Origin: an uncultured Collinsella sp.
Lineage (GTDB): Bacteria > Actinomycetota > Coriobacteriia > Coriobacteriales > Coriobacteriaceae
DNA length: 35,844 nt
Assembly: GCA_900542635.1 (NCBI GenBank)
Contig: UQOJ01000016.1
Location: 1-35,844, forward strand
Reading direction: 5' to 3'
Shown one piece after another: positions 1 to 7,722 of this stretch; the first letter of the stretch is position 1; each line of letters begins with the position of its first letter. Position numbers and translations under genes: made by a program. The notes beneath the pieces were generated by a model. It was given only the letters and a program-made list of their open reading frames with translations, was not told the origin of the DNA and ran no database searches.

Positions 1-49
1 ACGAGATTCGCCTTAGTCTCGTGGGCTCGGAGATGTGTATAAGAGACAG
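1..49 (+). other. Illumina Nextera i7 adapter left on contig end (artefact)
   Basis: Bases 1-7 (ACGAGAT) match the end of the Illumina P7 oligo, 8-15 (TCGCCTTA) match the N701 index as it appears in the oligo, and 16-49 match the Nextera read-2 sequence ending in the mosaic end AGATGTGTATAAGAGACAG. The three parts lie in exactly the order of a Nextera library oligo. This is untrimmed adapter, not genome, and any open frame starting here is spurious. Confidence 0.98.
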
Positions 50-271
50 CCGTGGTTCCAGGTCAACAACATGGGCCTCGAGCGTCCGTTGTTCTTTAAG
101 GGCGAGGGCACTCATCATGTGCGCCTGGTCGTTGACGACGATATCGCGACCATCTTTGTCGATGATGTTGCGCTTAACGCTCGCTTCTGCAATAAGCAGG
201 GCCAGGGTGTGGCGCTGACGGTCACCGACGGTACGCTCAAGTGCGCAAATGCAACGATCGCGTCTCTGTAA
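50..271 (+). CDS. GH32 glycosidase, C-terminal fragment (5' end missing)
   Basis: The last 73 codons of a gene cut by the contig end. The reading frame is open from base 50, directly after the adapter, to a TAA at 269-271. The peptide runs PWFQVNNMGLERP, then HHVRLVVDDDIATIFVDD, then GTLKCANATIASL. This resembles the C-terminal beta-sandwich of glycoside hydrolase family 32 (sucrase, levanase, invertase), where a strand of the type 'xIFVND..ALxxR' is followed by a final 'GxxxxxxxxI' strand. No catalytic residues are present because they lie in the missing N-terminal propeller. It is followed 45 bases later by a PTS permease and then a second, complete GH32 gene, so it is probably part of the same sucrose/fructan operon. 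The family call rests on a short segment and on context; another beta-sandwich glycosidase is possible. Confidence 0.6.
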   Translation, partial: PWFQVNNMGLERPLFFKGEGTHHVRLVVDDDIATIFVDDVALNARFCNKQGQGVALTVTDGTLKCANATIASL

Positions 272-316
272 TGGCATCAAAACGTCTTATGATTTCGTAA
301 AGGAATGGAGAGGAAC

Positions 317-1768
317 ATGGACTACAAAGCAGTGTCTCAGCAAGTCGTCGATAACGTCGGCGGTCTGGAGAACATCGAGGGCGCCACGCATTGCGTTACG
401 CGTCTGCGTCTGGTGCTCAAGGATACGAGCAAGTACAACAAGGCCGAGCTCGAGAACATCGATGGCGTCAAGGGCGTGCTGTACAACAGCGGCCAGCTCA
501 TGATCATCTTCGGTACCGGTACCGTCAACAAGGTCTACGACGAGTTTATGGCTCTGACGGGCGTTAAGGAGATCAGCGCTTCCGAGGTTAAGGGCGCCGA
601 GGCGGACAAGAAGGGCAAGTTCTTCTCGGTCCTCAAGGTATTCTCGGACATCTTTATCCCCATCATTCCCGCTTTCGTCGGCGCTGCTATCATCATCGGC
701 CTTAAGTCGCTGATCGTTGCCAACGGCCTCTTTGGCATGGAGGGCAGCCTTGCCGACCACAGCGAGTTCCTCAAGAACCTCGCAAGCTTCTTTGCCATTA
801 TCGCCACCACGTTTGACTACCTGCCTGTCCTGGTTATGTACAGCGCGGTCAAGCGTTTTGGCGGTAACCCGATTCTGGGCATCCTCGTCGGTATCGTCAT
901 GGTTCACCCGAGTCTTATGAACCGTAACACGTTCGTTATGGACCCGACGGGTGCTGAGTACTGGAACTTTGGTCCGCTCTCCATTCCCATGGTTGCTTTC
1001 CAGGGCGGTGTGTTCCCTGCAATCCTGACTGCCTGGTTTATGGCCAAGGTCGAAAAGATTGCCCAGAAGTACATCCCCGAGGTCGTTTCGTTCGTCTTTG
1101 TCCCGACCGTTACCCTGATTCTTGCTAACGTCGCCCTGTTCACCGTGTTCGGCCCGCTCGGCAACCTGATCGGCGACGTCCTCGCCGGCGTAATCGATAT
1201 CCTGTACAACAGGATGGGCGTCTTTGGTGCCTTTGTCTTCGCTGCGTTCCTGCAGCCGCTTGTCGTTACCGGTACGCATCAGTTCATCCAGGGTATCGAG
1301 GCAAACCTCGTTGCCACGACTGGCTTCAACTACATCCAGGCAATCTGGTCGGTTTCCATCATCGCCCAGGGCGGCGGCGCCATCGGCATGTACCTCATTC
1401 ACAAGAAGCACTCCAAAGAGCGCAACATCTGCATGTCGTCCTTTATCCCGACGCTGGTCGGTATCTCCGAGCCCGCAATCTTTGCTGCAAACATGCGCTA
1501 CTCGATCATCCCGTTCATCTGCGCTTGCATCGGTGCAGGCTGCGGCGGTGCCTTCGTCAAGCTCTTTGAGGTGCGCGCCATCGGTCAGGGTCTGACCGGC
1601 GTGCTTGGCCTGCTCATCGTCACGCCCGAGACGCTCGTGTGGTATGTGGCTGGCAATCTCATCGCCTTCATCGTGCCGATCGTCTTGATCTTTGCCTACA
1701 ACAAGGCAAAGGGCGTGCCGACCACCGATGAAGAGGGCGCTGGCGCTGGCTTCGACGTTAGCTTCTAG
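317..1768 (+). CDS. PTS sugar transporter EIIBC, sucrose type
   Basis: A 483-residue membrane permease that imports a sugar and phosphorylates it, taking phosphate from the PEP:sugar phosphotransferase relay. The EIIB domain is at residues 1-80, with the phosphorylation-site cysteine at Cys26 in ATHCVTRLR. A linker then leads into a hydrophobic EIIC domain from about residue 100, starting FFSVLKVFSDIFIPIIPAF. The EIIC substrate motif GISEPAIF lies near residue 385. There is no EIIA domain, so a glucose-type EIIA must come from elsewhere, as in many sucrose EIIBC proteins. Start: ATG317 is chosen over the in-frame ATG305 because GGAGAGG (307-313) is a good ribosome binding site for 317 and would lie inside a gene starting at 305. 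The neighbouring GH32 genes favour sucrose as substrate; a fructo-oligosaccharide or other beta-fructoside is possible. Confidence 0.85.
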   Translation: MDYKAVSQQVVDNVGGLENIEGATHCVTRLRLVLKDTSKYNKAELENIDGVKGVLYNSGQLMIIFGTGTVNKVYDEFMALTGVKEISASEVKGAEADKKGKFFSVLKVFSDIFIPIIPAFVGAAIIIGLKSLIVANGLFGMEGSLADHSEFLKNLASFFAIIATTFDYLPVLVMYSAVKRFGGNPILGILVGIVMVHPSLMNRNTFVMDPTGAEYWNFGPLSIPMVAFQGGVFPAILTAWFMAKVEKIAQKYIPEVVSFVFVPTVTLILANVALFTVFGPLGNLIGDVLAGVIDILYNRMGVFGAFVFAAFLQPLVVTGTHQFIQGIEANLVATTGFNYIQAIWSVSIIAQGGGAIGMYLIHKKHSKERNICMSSFIPTLVGISEPAIFAANMRYSIIPFICACIGAGCGGAFVKLFEVRAIGQGLTGVLGLLIVTPETLVWYVAGNLIAFIVPIVLIFAYNKAKGVPTTDEEGAGAGFDVSF

Positions 1769-1805
1769 TTGAGCCGTTCAGCGTAATGTGCGGATAAGTC
1801 CATTT

Positions 1806-1846
1806 GGGGAAGGGCGTTCGGCTCGTGTGAGTCGAGCGTCCTTTCC
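1806..1846 (+). repeat. Stem-loop between EIIBC and GH32 genes
   Basis: GGGGAAGGGCGTTCGG (1806-1821) pairs through about 16 positions, counting G-U pairs, with the complement ending CGTCCTTTCCC (to 1846), leaving a loop of about 8 bases. No T-run follows; the next bases are ATAGACGAG. It is therefore not a classic terminator and is more likely an mRNA processing or stabilising hairpin separating the two cistrons. Confidence 0.55.
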
Positions 1847-1869
1847 CATAGACGAGAAAGTCAACGGCG

Positions 1870-3312
1870 ATGTTTAATCAAAAAAATAAGGTGACACGCG
1901 CGGACTATGAGCAGTGGCGTGCCGGACAGGATGAGACGGCGGCTCGCATCGCATCCGACCCCGATAGACTTTTGTTCCATGTGGAGCCTGAGCTTGGCTG
2001 GCTCAACGACCCCAATGGTTTGGTTCAGATTGGTGATACGTATCACATCTATCATCAATACGATCCGTTCGATGCTGCGCATGGCGGTCCAGTGCTTTGG
2101 AACCATCTGACGACAAAGGATTTTGTGACGTACGAGAATCACGGCCCCGTGCTGTTCCCCGATTCCAATTTGGATTCGAGTGGAGCGTATTCTGGTTCTG
2201 CCTTTGTACGTGATGGCAAGATTCACTACTTCTATACCGGCAACGTTAAGCATTTTGACCGTGTTGATTACGACTACGTGTTGACGGGCCGTGAGCAAAA
2301 CCAAATTCATATGGTTGCCGAGAATCCCGACGAATTGGGCGAGAAGCGCATAGCTGTTGGGCCGGTCGATTACCCCGACGATATCGGTACGCACGTGCGC
2401 GACCCCAAGATCCTTGAACACGACGGTATCTACTACATGGTTCTCGGCGCTCGTACGAAAGACGATCGCGGGTGCGTGCTTGTCTATACCTCGCGTGATC
2501 TAGAGGACTGGGGCTATGCGACGCGCATTGAGCTGGGCGAGAAGTTTGGCTTTATGTGGGAGTGTCCTGATCTGTTTGAGCTCGATGGCGAGCTTATTCT
2601 CGTTTGCTGTCCGCAGGGCGTGCCCGCCGATGGCTGGCGTTACCGCAATCCGCATCAGTGCGTGTGGTTCTCCATCGAGGCCGATTGGGGGGCGCCGAGC
2701 TTTAAGATCGTCGGCCAGGGCATGCCTCCGATGGTTGATGCCGGTTTTGATTTCTATGCCCCGCAGTCCTTTGAGGACGCTGCGGGTCGGCGTTTGATGA
2801 TCGGATGGTCGGGTTGCCCCGATGCGACGACAGAAAGCCCGACGGTGGCGCGCGGGTGGCAGTGCGCGCTGACGGTGCCGAGAGAGCTGAGCATGCGCGG
2901 CGGCAAGCTCTGCCAGTGGCCGGCGCACGAGATTGAGAGGATGCGCGGCGATTGCGTTCGTGCTGTAGGCGGTGAGACCGTTGAGGAGCCGGGACGCCTG
3001 TTTGATGTCGTGGTTTCCTGTGAGGGAGCCAAGATGATCGAGCTCGAAATCCGCAAGGGTGTCTTTGTGCGTTATACGGACGGGATGCTTACCCTCGATA
3101 TGGGCGACGAAGGCTATGGACGCGACCAGAGGTCGATCGAGCTCGGCGAACTTCGCGACCTGCGCGTGCTTTCGGACACTACGATGGTCGAGATTTTTGC
3201 CAACGGTGGCGAGGCGGCACTTACGAGCCGTACCTATTCGCCGGCGGTTCCGGCGATGGAGCTGCACACCGAGGGTGCGGCGTCGATGGATTTCTACCGC
3301 CTCGCTCATTAA
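1870..3312 (+). CDS. GH32 beta-fructofuranosidase / sucrose-6-phosphate hydrolase
   Basis: A 480-residue cytoplasmic enzyme of glycoside hydrolase family 32, which cleaves sucrose or sucrose-6-phosphate at the fructosyl bond. All three family motifs are visible. WLNDPNG carries the nucleophile Asp47, HVRDPK the transition-state stabilising Asp178, and WECPDLF the acid/base Glu231. The five-bladed propeller spans about residues 30-340 and a C-terminal beta-sandwich follows, ending near TYSPAVPAMELHTEGAASMDFYRL. No signal peptide is seen. The length is normal for SacA/ScrB-type enzymes. ATG1870 has only a weak ribosome binding site (GAGAAAG). The gene follows the EIIBC gene by 101 bases on the same strand. 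That suggests PTS import of sucrose as the 6-phosphate followed by hydrolysis to glucose-6-phosphate and fructose. An inulin- or levan-active relative cannot be excluded from motifs alone. Confidence 0.9.
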   Translation: MFNQKNKVTRADYEQWRAGQDETAARIASDPDRLLFHVEPELGWLNDPNGLVQIGDTYHIYHQYDPFDAAHGGPVLWNHLTTKDFVTYENHGPVLFPDSNLDSSGAYSGSAFVRDGKIHYFYTGNVKHFDRVDYDYVLTGREQNQIHMVAENPDELGEKRIAVGPVDYPDDIGTHVRDPKILEHDGIYYMVLGARTKDDRGCVLVYTSRDLEDWGYATRIELGEKFGFMWECPDLFELDGELILVCCPQGVPADGWRYRNPHQCVWFSIEADWGAPSFKIVGQGMPPMVDAGFDFYAPQSFEDAAGRRLMIGWSGCPDATTESPTVARGWQCALTVPRELSMRGGKLCQWPAHEIERMRGDCVRAVGGETVEEPGRLFDVVVSCEGAKMIELEIRKGVFVRYTDGMLTLDMGDEGYGRDQRSIELGELRDLRVLSDTTMVEIFANGGEAALTSRTYSPAVPAMELHTEGAASMDFYRLAH

Positions 3313-3464
3313 CCGTGCATGGAGCACGATTGGACTTGTTGGGCGGAATGTGTCGCAGTTGCCGCGGCCAGCTACCGCTTATCGCGTATAGCGACCGTTT
3401 GCGGAATAAGTAACACTCCTTAATAAACCGTGTAAAATCTCAGGTAAGCACGGAGTTTTCCAGG

Positions 3465-3503
3465 GAGACGCTGTCCTTTGTTGTGCGCAAGGGGCGGCGT
3501 CTC
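3465..3503 (+). terminator. Terminator-like hairpin after the sucrose locus
   Basis: GAGACGCTGTCC (3465-3476) pairs, with two G-U pairs, to GGGCGGCGTCTC (3492-3503). The loop is 15 bases and TTT follows directly. It lies 150 bases past the GH32 stop and 80 bases before degV, so it could end the sucrose transcript or act in the degV leader. The T-run is short. Confidence 0.45.
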
Positions 3504-3582
3504 TTTGGCGCTTAGATGCTGTTGCACAACAGTGCGGTGGCCTGTGCTTGGTATTGGAAAGTCGACGTTGAGATAGGTCGTG

Positions 3583-4443
3583 ATGATAATGGGCAAGTAC
3601 GTAATCGTGGTTGAGTCTGGGTCGGATGTAACGCCGGAGCTCTGCGAGCGCTACGGCATCGTGCGCGTGCCCATGCATGTCACGATTGGTGACGAGACCG
3701 TCGAGGACGGCTCGATCGATCCGCTCGAGATTTATTCGCGCTGCAACGAGTTTGGTGTGATGCCCAAGACCAGTGGCTGTTCGCCAGCGGATTTTGCGCA
3801 TGTGTACGACCGCATCCATGCCGAGCAACCCGACGCGACTATTTTGCATCTTGCATATTCCGAGGCCACGACCTGCTCGCATCAGTCCTCTAAGATTGCG
3901 GCCCAGGGGCGCGACTACGTGTTCTCCATGGATACGCGTTTTGTCTCGGTGGGCCAGTCGCTCGTTGTCGTCGAGACCGCCAAGTATATTGAGGCTCATC
4001 CCGATGCCACCGTCGACGAAATTTTCGCCTTCACCAATTCGGTCATGGACCGCGTGCTGTTGGGCTTTGTTCCTACCGACCTTGCCTTCCTTAAGGCGGG
4101 CGGTCGCTTGTCCAACGTCGCGTTCCTCGGTGCCCATCTGCTCAAGATTAAGCCCTGCATTGAGGTGACGGGTGGTAAGTTCGTGGCGACCAAGAAGTTC
4201 CGCGGTTCTATGCTCAAGTGCGCCCGTGCCTTTATTGATCACATGGTAGAGAAGGGCGAGATCGACTACTCGCATATTGGCCTGGCGTATTCGGTGGGTC
4301 TTTCCGAGGAGCTGCGCGACGACATGGAAGTCTATGCACACGATCTTGGCTTTAAGGACGTTACCTGGACTCAGGTCGGCGGCGTCATCTCGAGCCACTG
4401 CGGCCCGACTGCTTTCGGCGCGGTACTCACGCTTAAGGCGTAA
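3583..4443 (+). CDS. DegV family fatty-acid-binding protein
   Basis: A 286-residue cytoplasmic protein of the DegV (EDD) family. Characterised members bind a long-chain fatty acid between two alpha/beta domains, and some (FakB) present it to the kinase FakA for phosphorylation. Visible signatures are the N-terminal strand and ligand loop IVVESGSDVT, then GDETVEDGSID, then PKTSGCSPADF (lipid head-group loop), and the C-terminal GGVISSHCGPTAFG, the usual 'GxxIxxHxGPxxxG' ending. The family normally has about 280 residues. Starts at GTG3580, ATG3583 and ATG3589 are all in frame; ATG3583 is chosen from the spacing to ATAGG at 3573-3577, though 3589 gives the more typical family N-terminus. A strong hairpin follows the gene, so it seems to be transcribed alone. 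No FakA homologue is in this window. Confidence 0.88.
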   Translation: MIMGKYVIVVESGSDVTPELCERYGIVRVPMHVTIGDETVEDGSIDPLEIYSRCNEFGVMPKTSGCSPADFAHVYDRIHAEQPDATILHLAYSEATTCSHQSSKIAAQGRDYVFSMDTRFVSVGQSLVVVETAKYIEAHPDATVDEIFAFTNSVMDRVLLGFVPTDLAFLKAGGRLSNVAFLGAHLLKIKPCIEVTGGKFVATKKFRGSMLKCARAFIDHMVEKGEIDYSHIGLAYSVGLSEELRDDMEVYAHDLGFKDVTWTQVGGVISSHCGPTAFGAVLTLKA

Positions 4444-4475
4444 AGGCCTGGCGTCTATCGATTTCTATTGCCACG

Positions 4476-4508
4476 GCGGCGGGCGGGTTGCGATAACCCT
4501 CCCGCCGC
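4476..4508 (+). terminator. Rho-independent terminator after degV
   Basis: GCGGCGGGCGGGTT (4476-4489) pairs with AACCCTCCCGCCGC (4495-4508) with one mismatch and a 5-base loop. TCTTGCGTT follows. It starts 32 bases past the degV stop. Confidence 0.65.
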
Positions 4509-4554
4509 TCTTGCGTTGGGGTCAAATAGAACAACCCAATTGACCGCTAAACCA

Positions 4555-4582
4555 TTTCACCATCATGCGTATGGGCTAGAAT
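4555..4582 (+). promoter_or_regulatory. Possible pflA promoter
   Basis: TTTCAC (4555-4560) and TAGAAT (4577-4582) are separated by 16 bases, and TAGAAT lies 50 bases before the pflA start, just after the degV terminator. The -35 match is poor. Confidence 0.3.
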
Positions 4583-4632
4583 GGCTCTGGCATTTTAATT
4601 GGTTGCATCCAAGGAGAGGCAAGGTAGCGCGA

Positions 4633-5451
4633 ATGGCAGAAATGACGCTTGAGGGTGTGGACGCTCGTCCCGAGGACTCTGCGTTTGCCCTTGGCCGCGT
4701 GCATTCGATCGAGACGATGGGAACGGTCGACGGACCCGGCATCCGCTTTGTGGTGTTTGTTCAGGGCTGCCCCATGCGCTGTGCGTATTGCCACAACCCC
4801 GATACCTGGTCGGTTAACGGCGGCACCATGGTGACCGTCGAGCACCTGATGGACGAGTTCCAGAGCAACCACGAGTTCTATCGCAGCGGCGGAATTACGG
4901 TGTCCGGCGGCGAGCCGCTCCTACAGTCTGAGTTTTTGGCCGACCTGTTCCGTGCAATGCACAACAACCCCGATGGCCGCGTGCATACCTGCTTGGATAG
5001 CTGTGGCTATGCGTTCGATCCCGCGCATCCCGAGAAGTTCGATGCCGTACTCAACGAGACCGACATGGTACTGCTCGATATTAAGCATGCCGACCCGGTC
5101 GAGCATAAAAAGCTGACCGGTTGTGATCCCGCACGCATCCTGGCGTTTGGCGATGAGCTTGCACGTCGCAAGATTAAGGTCGTTATCCGCCACGTGGTGG
5201 TGCCGGGCATTACCGACACGGTGGAGGAGTGCGAGGCACTCGGTCGTCTGATCGCTCCATGGCACAACGTGGTCGGTCTGGAGATGCTGCCGTATCACAC
5301 CATGGGTGTCGTCAAATATGAGCAGTTGGGGATTCCCTATAAGCTTGAGGGCGTGCCCCAGATGGATACCGCGCGCATGCCCGAGTTGCGCAACGCCGTC
5401 ATGACGGGCATGAAAAAGCGCCGCGCCGAACTCAAAAACGCCATCGGCTAG
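4633..5451 (+). CDS. pflA: Pyruvate formate-lyase-activating enzyme
   Basis: A 272-residue radical SAM enzyme that makes the glycyl radical on pyruvate formate-lyase, allowing anaerobic cleavage of pyruvate to acetyl-CoA and formate. The [4Fe-4S] cluster motif is CPMRCAYC (Cx3Cx2C) at about residues 44-51, followed by HNPDTW. It is preceded by the PflA-type N-terminus SIETMGTVDGPGIRFVVFVQG. The SAM-binding segment TVSGGEPLLQ lies near residue 93. The start at ATG4633 fits AAGG at 4621-4624; a stronger AAGGAGAGG (4611-4619) is 13 bases from the start. The frame stays open upstream, but through the terminator, so earlier starts are not credible. The pflB gene usually next to it is absent here, so the activase seems to be expressed apart from its target. 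A related activase for another glycyl-radical enzyme is possible but less likely. Confidence 0.9.
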   Translation: MAEMTLEGVDARPEDSAFALGRVHSIETMGTVDGPGIRFVVFVQGCPMRCAYCHNPDTWSVNGGTMVTVEHLMDEFQSNHEFYRSGGITVSGGEPLLQSEFLADLFRAMHNNPDGRVHTCLDSCGYAFDPAHPEKFDAVLNETDMVLLDIKHADPVEHKKLTGCDPARILAFGDELARRKIKVVIRHVVVPGITDTVEECEALGRLIAPWHNVVGLEMLPYHTMGVVKYEQLGIPYKLEGVPQMDTARMPELRNAVMTGMKKRRAELKNAIG

Positions 5452-5473
5452 CGAGCCATTTTCGCTCCCCAAA

Positions 5474-5506
5474 GGCACTCATTGGGGACAGACTTAAATG
5501 AGTGCC
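5474..5506 (+). repeat. Hairpin with conserved 13-base loop (GGGACAG family), copy 1
   Basis: A 10-bp perfect stem, GGCACTCATT (5474-5483) with AATGAGTGCC (5497-5506), encloses the loop GGGGACAGACTTA. The same loop in a different stem recurs at 26734-26766, and related versions occur at 17301-17333 and 25506-25536. Confidence 0.8.
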
Positions 5507-5543
5507 CCTGGGCACCAAGTTGATTGCCAAAGAGCCCCGTCAA

Positions 5544-5608
5544 GTTGCGGTGGAATAGTTCTTGTTTTTCGGCTTATGCCGTCCAAACAGGAACTATTTC
5601 ACCGCAAC
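5544..5608 (+). repeat. Long stem-loop, 24-bp arms
   Basis: The arm 5544-5567, beginning GTTGCGGTGGAATAG, pairs over 24 positions with 5585-5608, ending CTATTTCACCGCAAC. Only two positions are not Watson-Crick, and both are G-U pairs in the plus-strand RNA. The apex holds a second small stem, CGGC-TTAT-GCCG. No T-run follows. The compensated wobbles suggest it is kept as RNA structure or is a mobile palindrome. Confidence 0.8.
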
Positions 5609-5702
5609 TGCGTTTTGGGTAGAGATGTGCAACAGAATTGGCAAAAATGCATAGAAACGCTTGTGGTTTCTTTAAAGACACCTTAAACGCCGCTGAATAT
5701 CT

Positions 5703-5730
5703 TTGGAAAGAAATGCCTGCTCGGTATCAT
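5703..5730 (+). promoter_or_regulatory. Probable promoter of the serine hydrolase gene
   Basis: TTGGAA (5703-5708), a 16-base spacer and TATCAT (5725-5730) resemble a sigma-70-type promoter ending 37 bases before the GTG start. An alternative -10 is TATATA at 5739-5744, but it lacks a -35. Confidence 0.4.
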
Positions 5731-5767
5731 GCTGCTCGTATATAAACGGTAGCAGTCAGGAGACCAC

Positions 5768-6865
5768 GTGCGAAACATCGCATCGCGGGATGAGTATGTG
5801 CCGCAGCATAGCAGCAGATATGAGACGAAGGGCACGTCTTCGCGTGGCCTTGCCGACGCTCGCATCCGCGTGAGGAAGATTGCCGCCATTGGGATGCTAA
5901 CGTCGGCGGTTATTATCCTCGGAATTACCGCCAAAACCTACGCATCGGAGCGAATGGCACACTCAGATGCGTCAACGGTACAGCTGCAAAACGAAAAGGT
6001 TTCAAAGTCCAAAGCGTCGACAGATCTCAAGACGAGACTTTCGAAGGCGGACTTCAACGATATCCCTTCGAGTGATACCGTTCAGACCTTCTCGTTGGTG
6101 GATAAGAAGATTCCTACCTTGGAGGATGAGAGCCTTGCTTCGCTCCAGGATGCCCTGAGCCGGGCGCAGGAGCTGGGTGAAGTGGGCGTAGTGTTCTACG
6201 ACCTATCGAGCGGTAGAGGCGTGACGTATAACGCCGATGTCGAGGTGTATGGAGCGAGCAGTTACAAGGCGCTGTATGCGCTCTATATTTGCGAGACGTT
6301 GGTCGAATCGGGTCAGGTGTCGCTCGATTGGCCTTTAGCCACGTATGGTGGTTACAGTATGGGCTGGCAGGCGGTGCGCGACCTGATCGAGACCGCGGTC
6401 GTTTATTCAGACAACGATTCGTTTATTGCGTTACGTGCGGCGTTTGACCGTGTCGGTTACGAGGATTGGATTGTCGGTCTTGGCATCGATTACGATACGG
6501 CACTGGATCCGATGAGTGATTTTCCGACCTACTGCCCGCGCACTTCTGCGAGGTTATGGCGCGAGATGAGCGAGTATCTGAGCATGGATACCGAGACTTC
6601 ACAGTGGTTGTCGGGCCTTCTGGCATCAACATCGCGCTCGTTTATTCGCGATGGCATTGCGGACGAGCAGGTTTTGGTGCGCAACAAGGCAGGCTGGATT
6701 AGCGAGGATGGTTACTATTCGACATGCGATGCAGGCCTCATCGACATCGATGGCCGTACCTATGTCATGAGCGTCATGACATCGATGCCATGGGGTGACC
6801 GTTCGAGCGAGGTTACGGCCGCGATTGCAAAGGCTCTGTTTGATACGCGAGCTGCACTGGCTTAG
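5768..6865 (+). CDS. Membrane-anchored beta-lactamase-fold serine hydrolase
   Basis: A 365-residue protein with a cytoplasmic N-terminus of about 37 residues, one membrane segment (about 38-55, IAAIGMLTSAVIILGITA), a linker rich in polar residues and an outward-facing class A beta-lactamase-like domain from about 120. Its motifs are SxxK at S164-S-Y-K167, SDN at 214-216 in VVYSDNDSF, and K307-A-G in place of the KTG triad. The omega-loop ExxLN motif of true class A beta-lactamases is not evident; this stretch reads DPMSDFPTYCPRTS. Efficient deacylation of beta-lactams is therefore doubtful, and a carboxypeptidase, esterase or cell-wall role is as likely. Start GTG5768 follows AGGAGA (5758-5763). 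It is alone between two intergenic regions. Confidence 0.75.
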   Translation: MRNIASRDEYVPQHSSRYETKGTSSRGLADARIRVRKIAAIGMLTSAVIILGITAKTYASERMAHSDASTVQLQNEKVSKSKASTDLKTRLSKADFNDIPSSDTVQTFSLVDKKIPTLEDESLASLQDALSRAQELGEVGVVFYDLSSGRGVTYNADVEVYGASSYKALYALYICETLVESGQVSLDWPLATYGGYSMGWQAVRDLIETAVVYSDNDSFIALRAAFDRVGYEDWIVGLGIDYDTALDPMSDFPTYCPRTSARLWREMSEYLSMDTETSQWLSGLLASTSRSFIRDGIADEQVLVRNKAGWISEDGYYSTCDAGLIDIDGRTYVMSVMTSMPWGDRSSEVTAAIAKALFDTRAALA

Positions 6866-6896
6866 CGTGTTCGTTTGGCGAGGTCAAACAAAATGC

Positions 6897-6905
6897 TGGT
6901 ACCAT
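6897..6905 (+). promoter_or_regulatory. Possible extended -10 promoter of mtnN
   Basis: TGGTACCAT fits an extended -10 (TGnTAnnAT) 38 bases before the mtnN start. A weak TTGGCG lies 19 bases upstream of the hexamer. Confidence 0.3.
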
Positions 6906-6943
6906 ACCTTGGTTGAGAATTTCGTATAGGTTTGGGGAATGGT

Positions 6944-7684
6944 ATGGCTACCATCGCGATTATCGGTGCGCTCGAAAAAGAGATCATGCAGATTAAGGAA
7001 GAGCTGAGCGACGTTTGCGAGGCACGGGAGGCAGGCTTGACCGTTGTGAGCGGTGAGCTCGACGGCCTGACGGTTGTCGCCACAACGGCGGGCATGGGCA
7101 CGGTGAACGCCGCCGCTGCAACACAGCACCTTATTAGCAAGTATGCTCCGCAGGCTGTTGTGTTTTCGGGCATTGCGGGCGGTTTGAACCCCAAGCTCCA
7201 TATCGACGACGTGGTCATTGGCAAACGCCTACGCTATCTGGATACCGATACCGCGCTTATCGCCGAGTCCGCACCGGGGCTCGAGGAGTTTGGCTCGACG
7301 TCCGCGCTGGTCGATATTGCCGCCGACGTGCTTGCTGAGCGTGGGTTTGTTGACGCTTCGAAAAATGCAGTCGCTTCGAACGAGGGCACCAAGCAGTTCC
7401 TGGTCGGCACGATTGCCACGGGTAACCGCTTTGTGACGGGCGCCACCATGCGCAACGACGCTATCGAGGCGACGCATGCCGATTGTGTCGGCATGGAGGG
7501 CGCGGCAATTGCCCATGTCGCAACCAAAAATGGTGTCGATTGCCTGGTGCTGCGCGCTATCAGCGATAATTGTGACGAGGCGTACGATGCAATTTGCGAG
7601 CGAGAGTTCGATCTGTTCGAGTACGCGCGTGTCGCAAGTGACATTACGCTCGATATCGTCCGCCGCATTGCCGCTGCGCAATAG
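6944..7684 (+). CDS. mtnN: 5'-methylthioadenosine/S-adenosylhomocysteine nucleosidase
   Basis: A 246-residue cytoplasmic enzyme that removes adenine from methylthioadenosine and S-adenosylhomocysteine, recycling by-products of SAM use. Signatures are the N-terminal IIGALEKEI with the catalytic glutamate, GMGTVNAAAATQ, the sugar-contacting GMEGAAIAHVA (Met-Glu pair) and the catalytic aspartate in RAISDNCDE. Length and motif order match Pfs/MtnN. ATG6944 is preferred over the in-frame TTG6932 because GGGG at 6934-6937 is placed as its ribosome binding site. The engB gene follows after 38 bases and may be co-transcribed. LuxS, which would use the S-ribosylhomocysteine produced, is not in the window. 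Confidence 0.92.
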   Translation: MATIAIIGALEKEIMQIKEELSDVCEAREAGLTVVSGELDGLTVVATTAGMGTVNAAAATQHLISKYAPQAVVFSGIAGGLNPKLHIDDVVIGKRLRYLDTDTALIAESAPGLEEFGSTSALVDIAADVLAERGFVDASKNAVASNEGTKQFLVGTIATGNRFVTGATMRNDAIEATHADCVGMEGAAIAHVATKNGVDCLVLRAISDNCDEAYDAICEREFDLFEYARVASDITLDIVRRIAAAQ

Positions 7685-7722
7685 CGCGTCTATTTGTAAG
7701 AACCTACGACCAAGGAGTGTCC

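Larger units (their letters stand above)
5452..5767. other. 316-base intergenic region with two palindromes
   Basis: No credible gene is seen. The region holds a short hairpin with the GGGACAG-type loop (5474-5506), a long hairpin (5544-5608) and a probable promoter for the next gene near 5703-5730. Confidence 0.7.

Noticed and set aside
287..1411. 374-codon minus-strand frame opposite the EIIBC gene
   Set aside because: Composition is dominated by D, N, H and V as expected from reversed GC-rich coding DNA, there is no ribosome binding site, and it is fully covered by a recognisable PTS gene.
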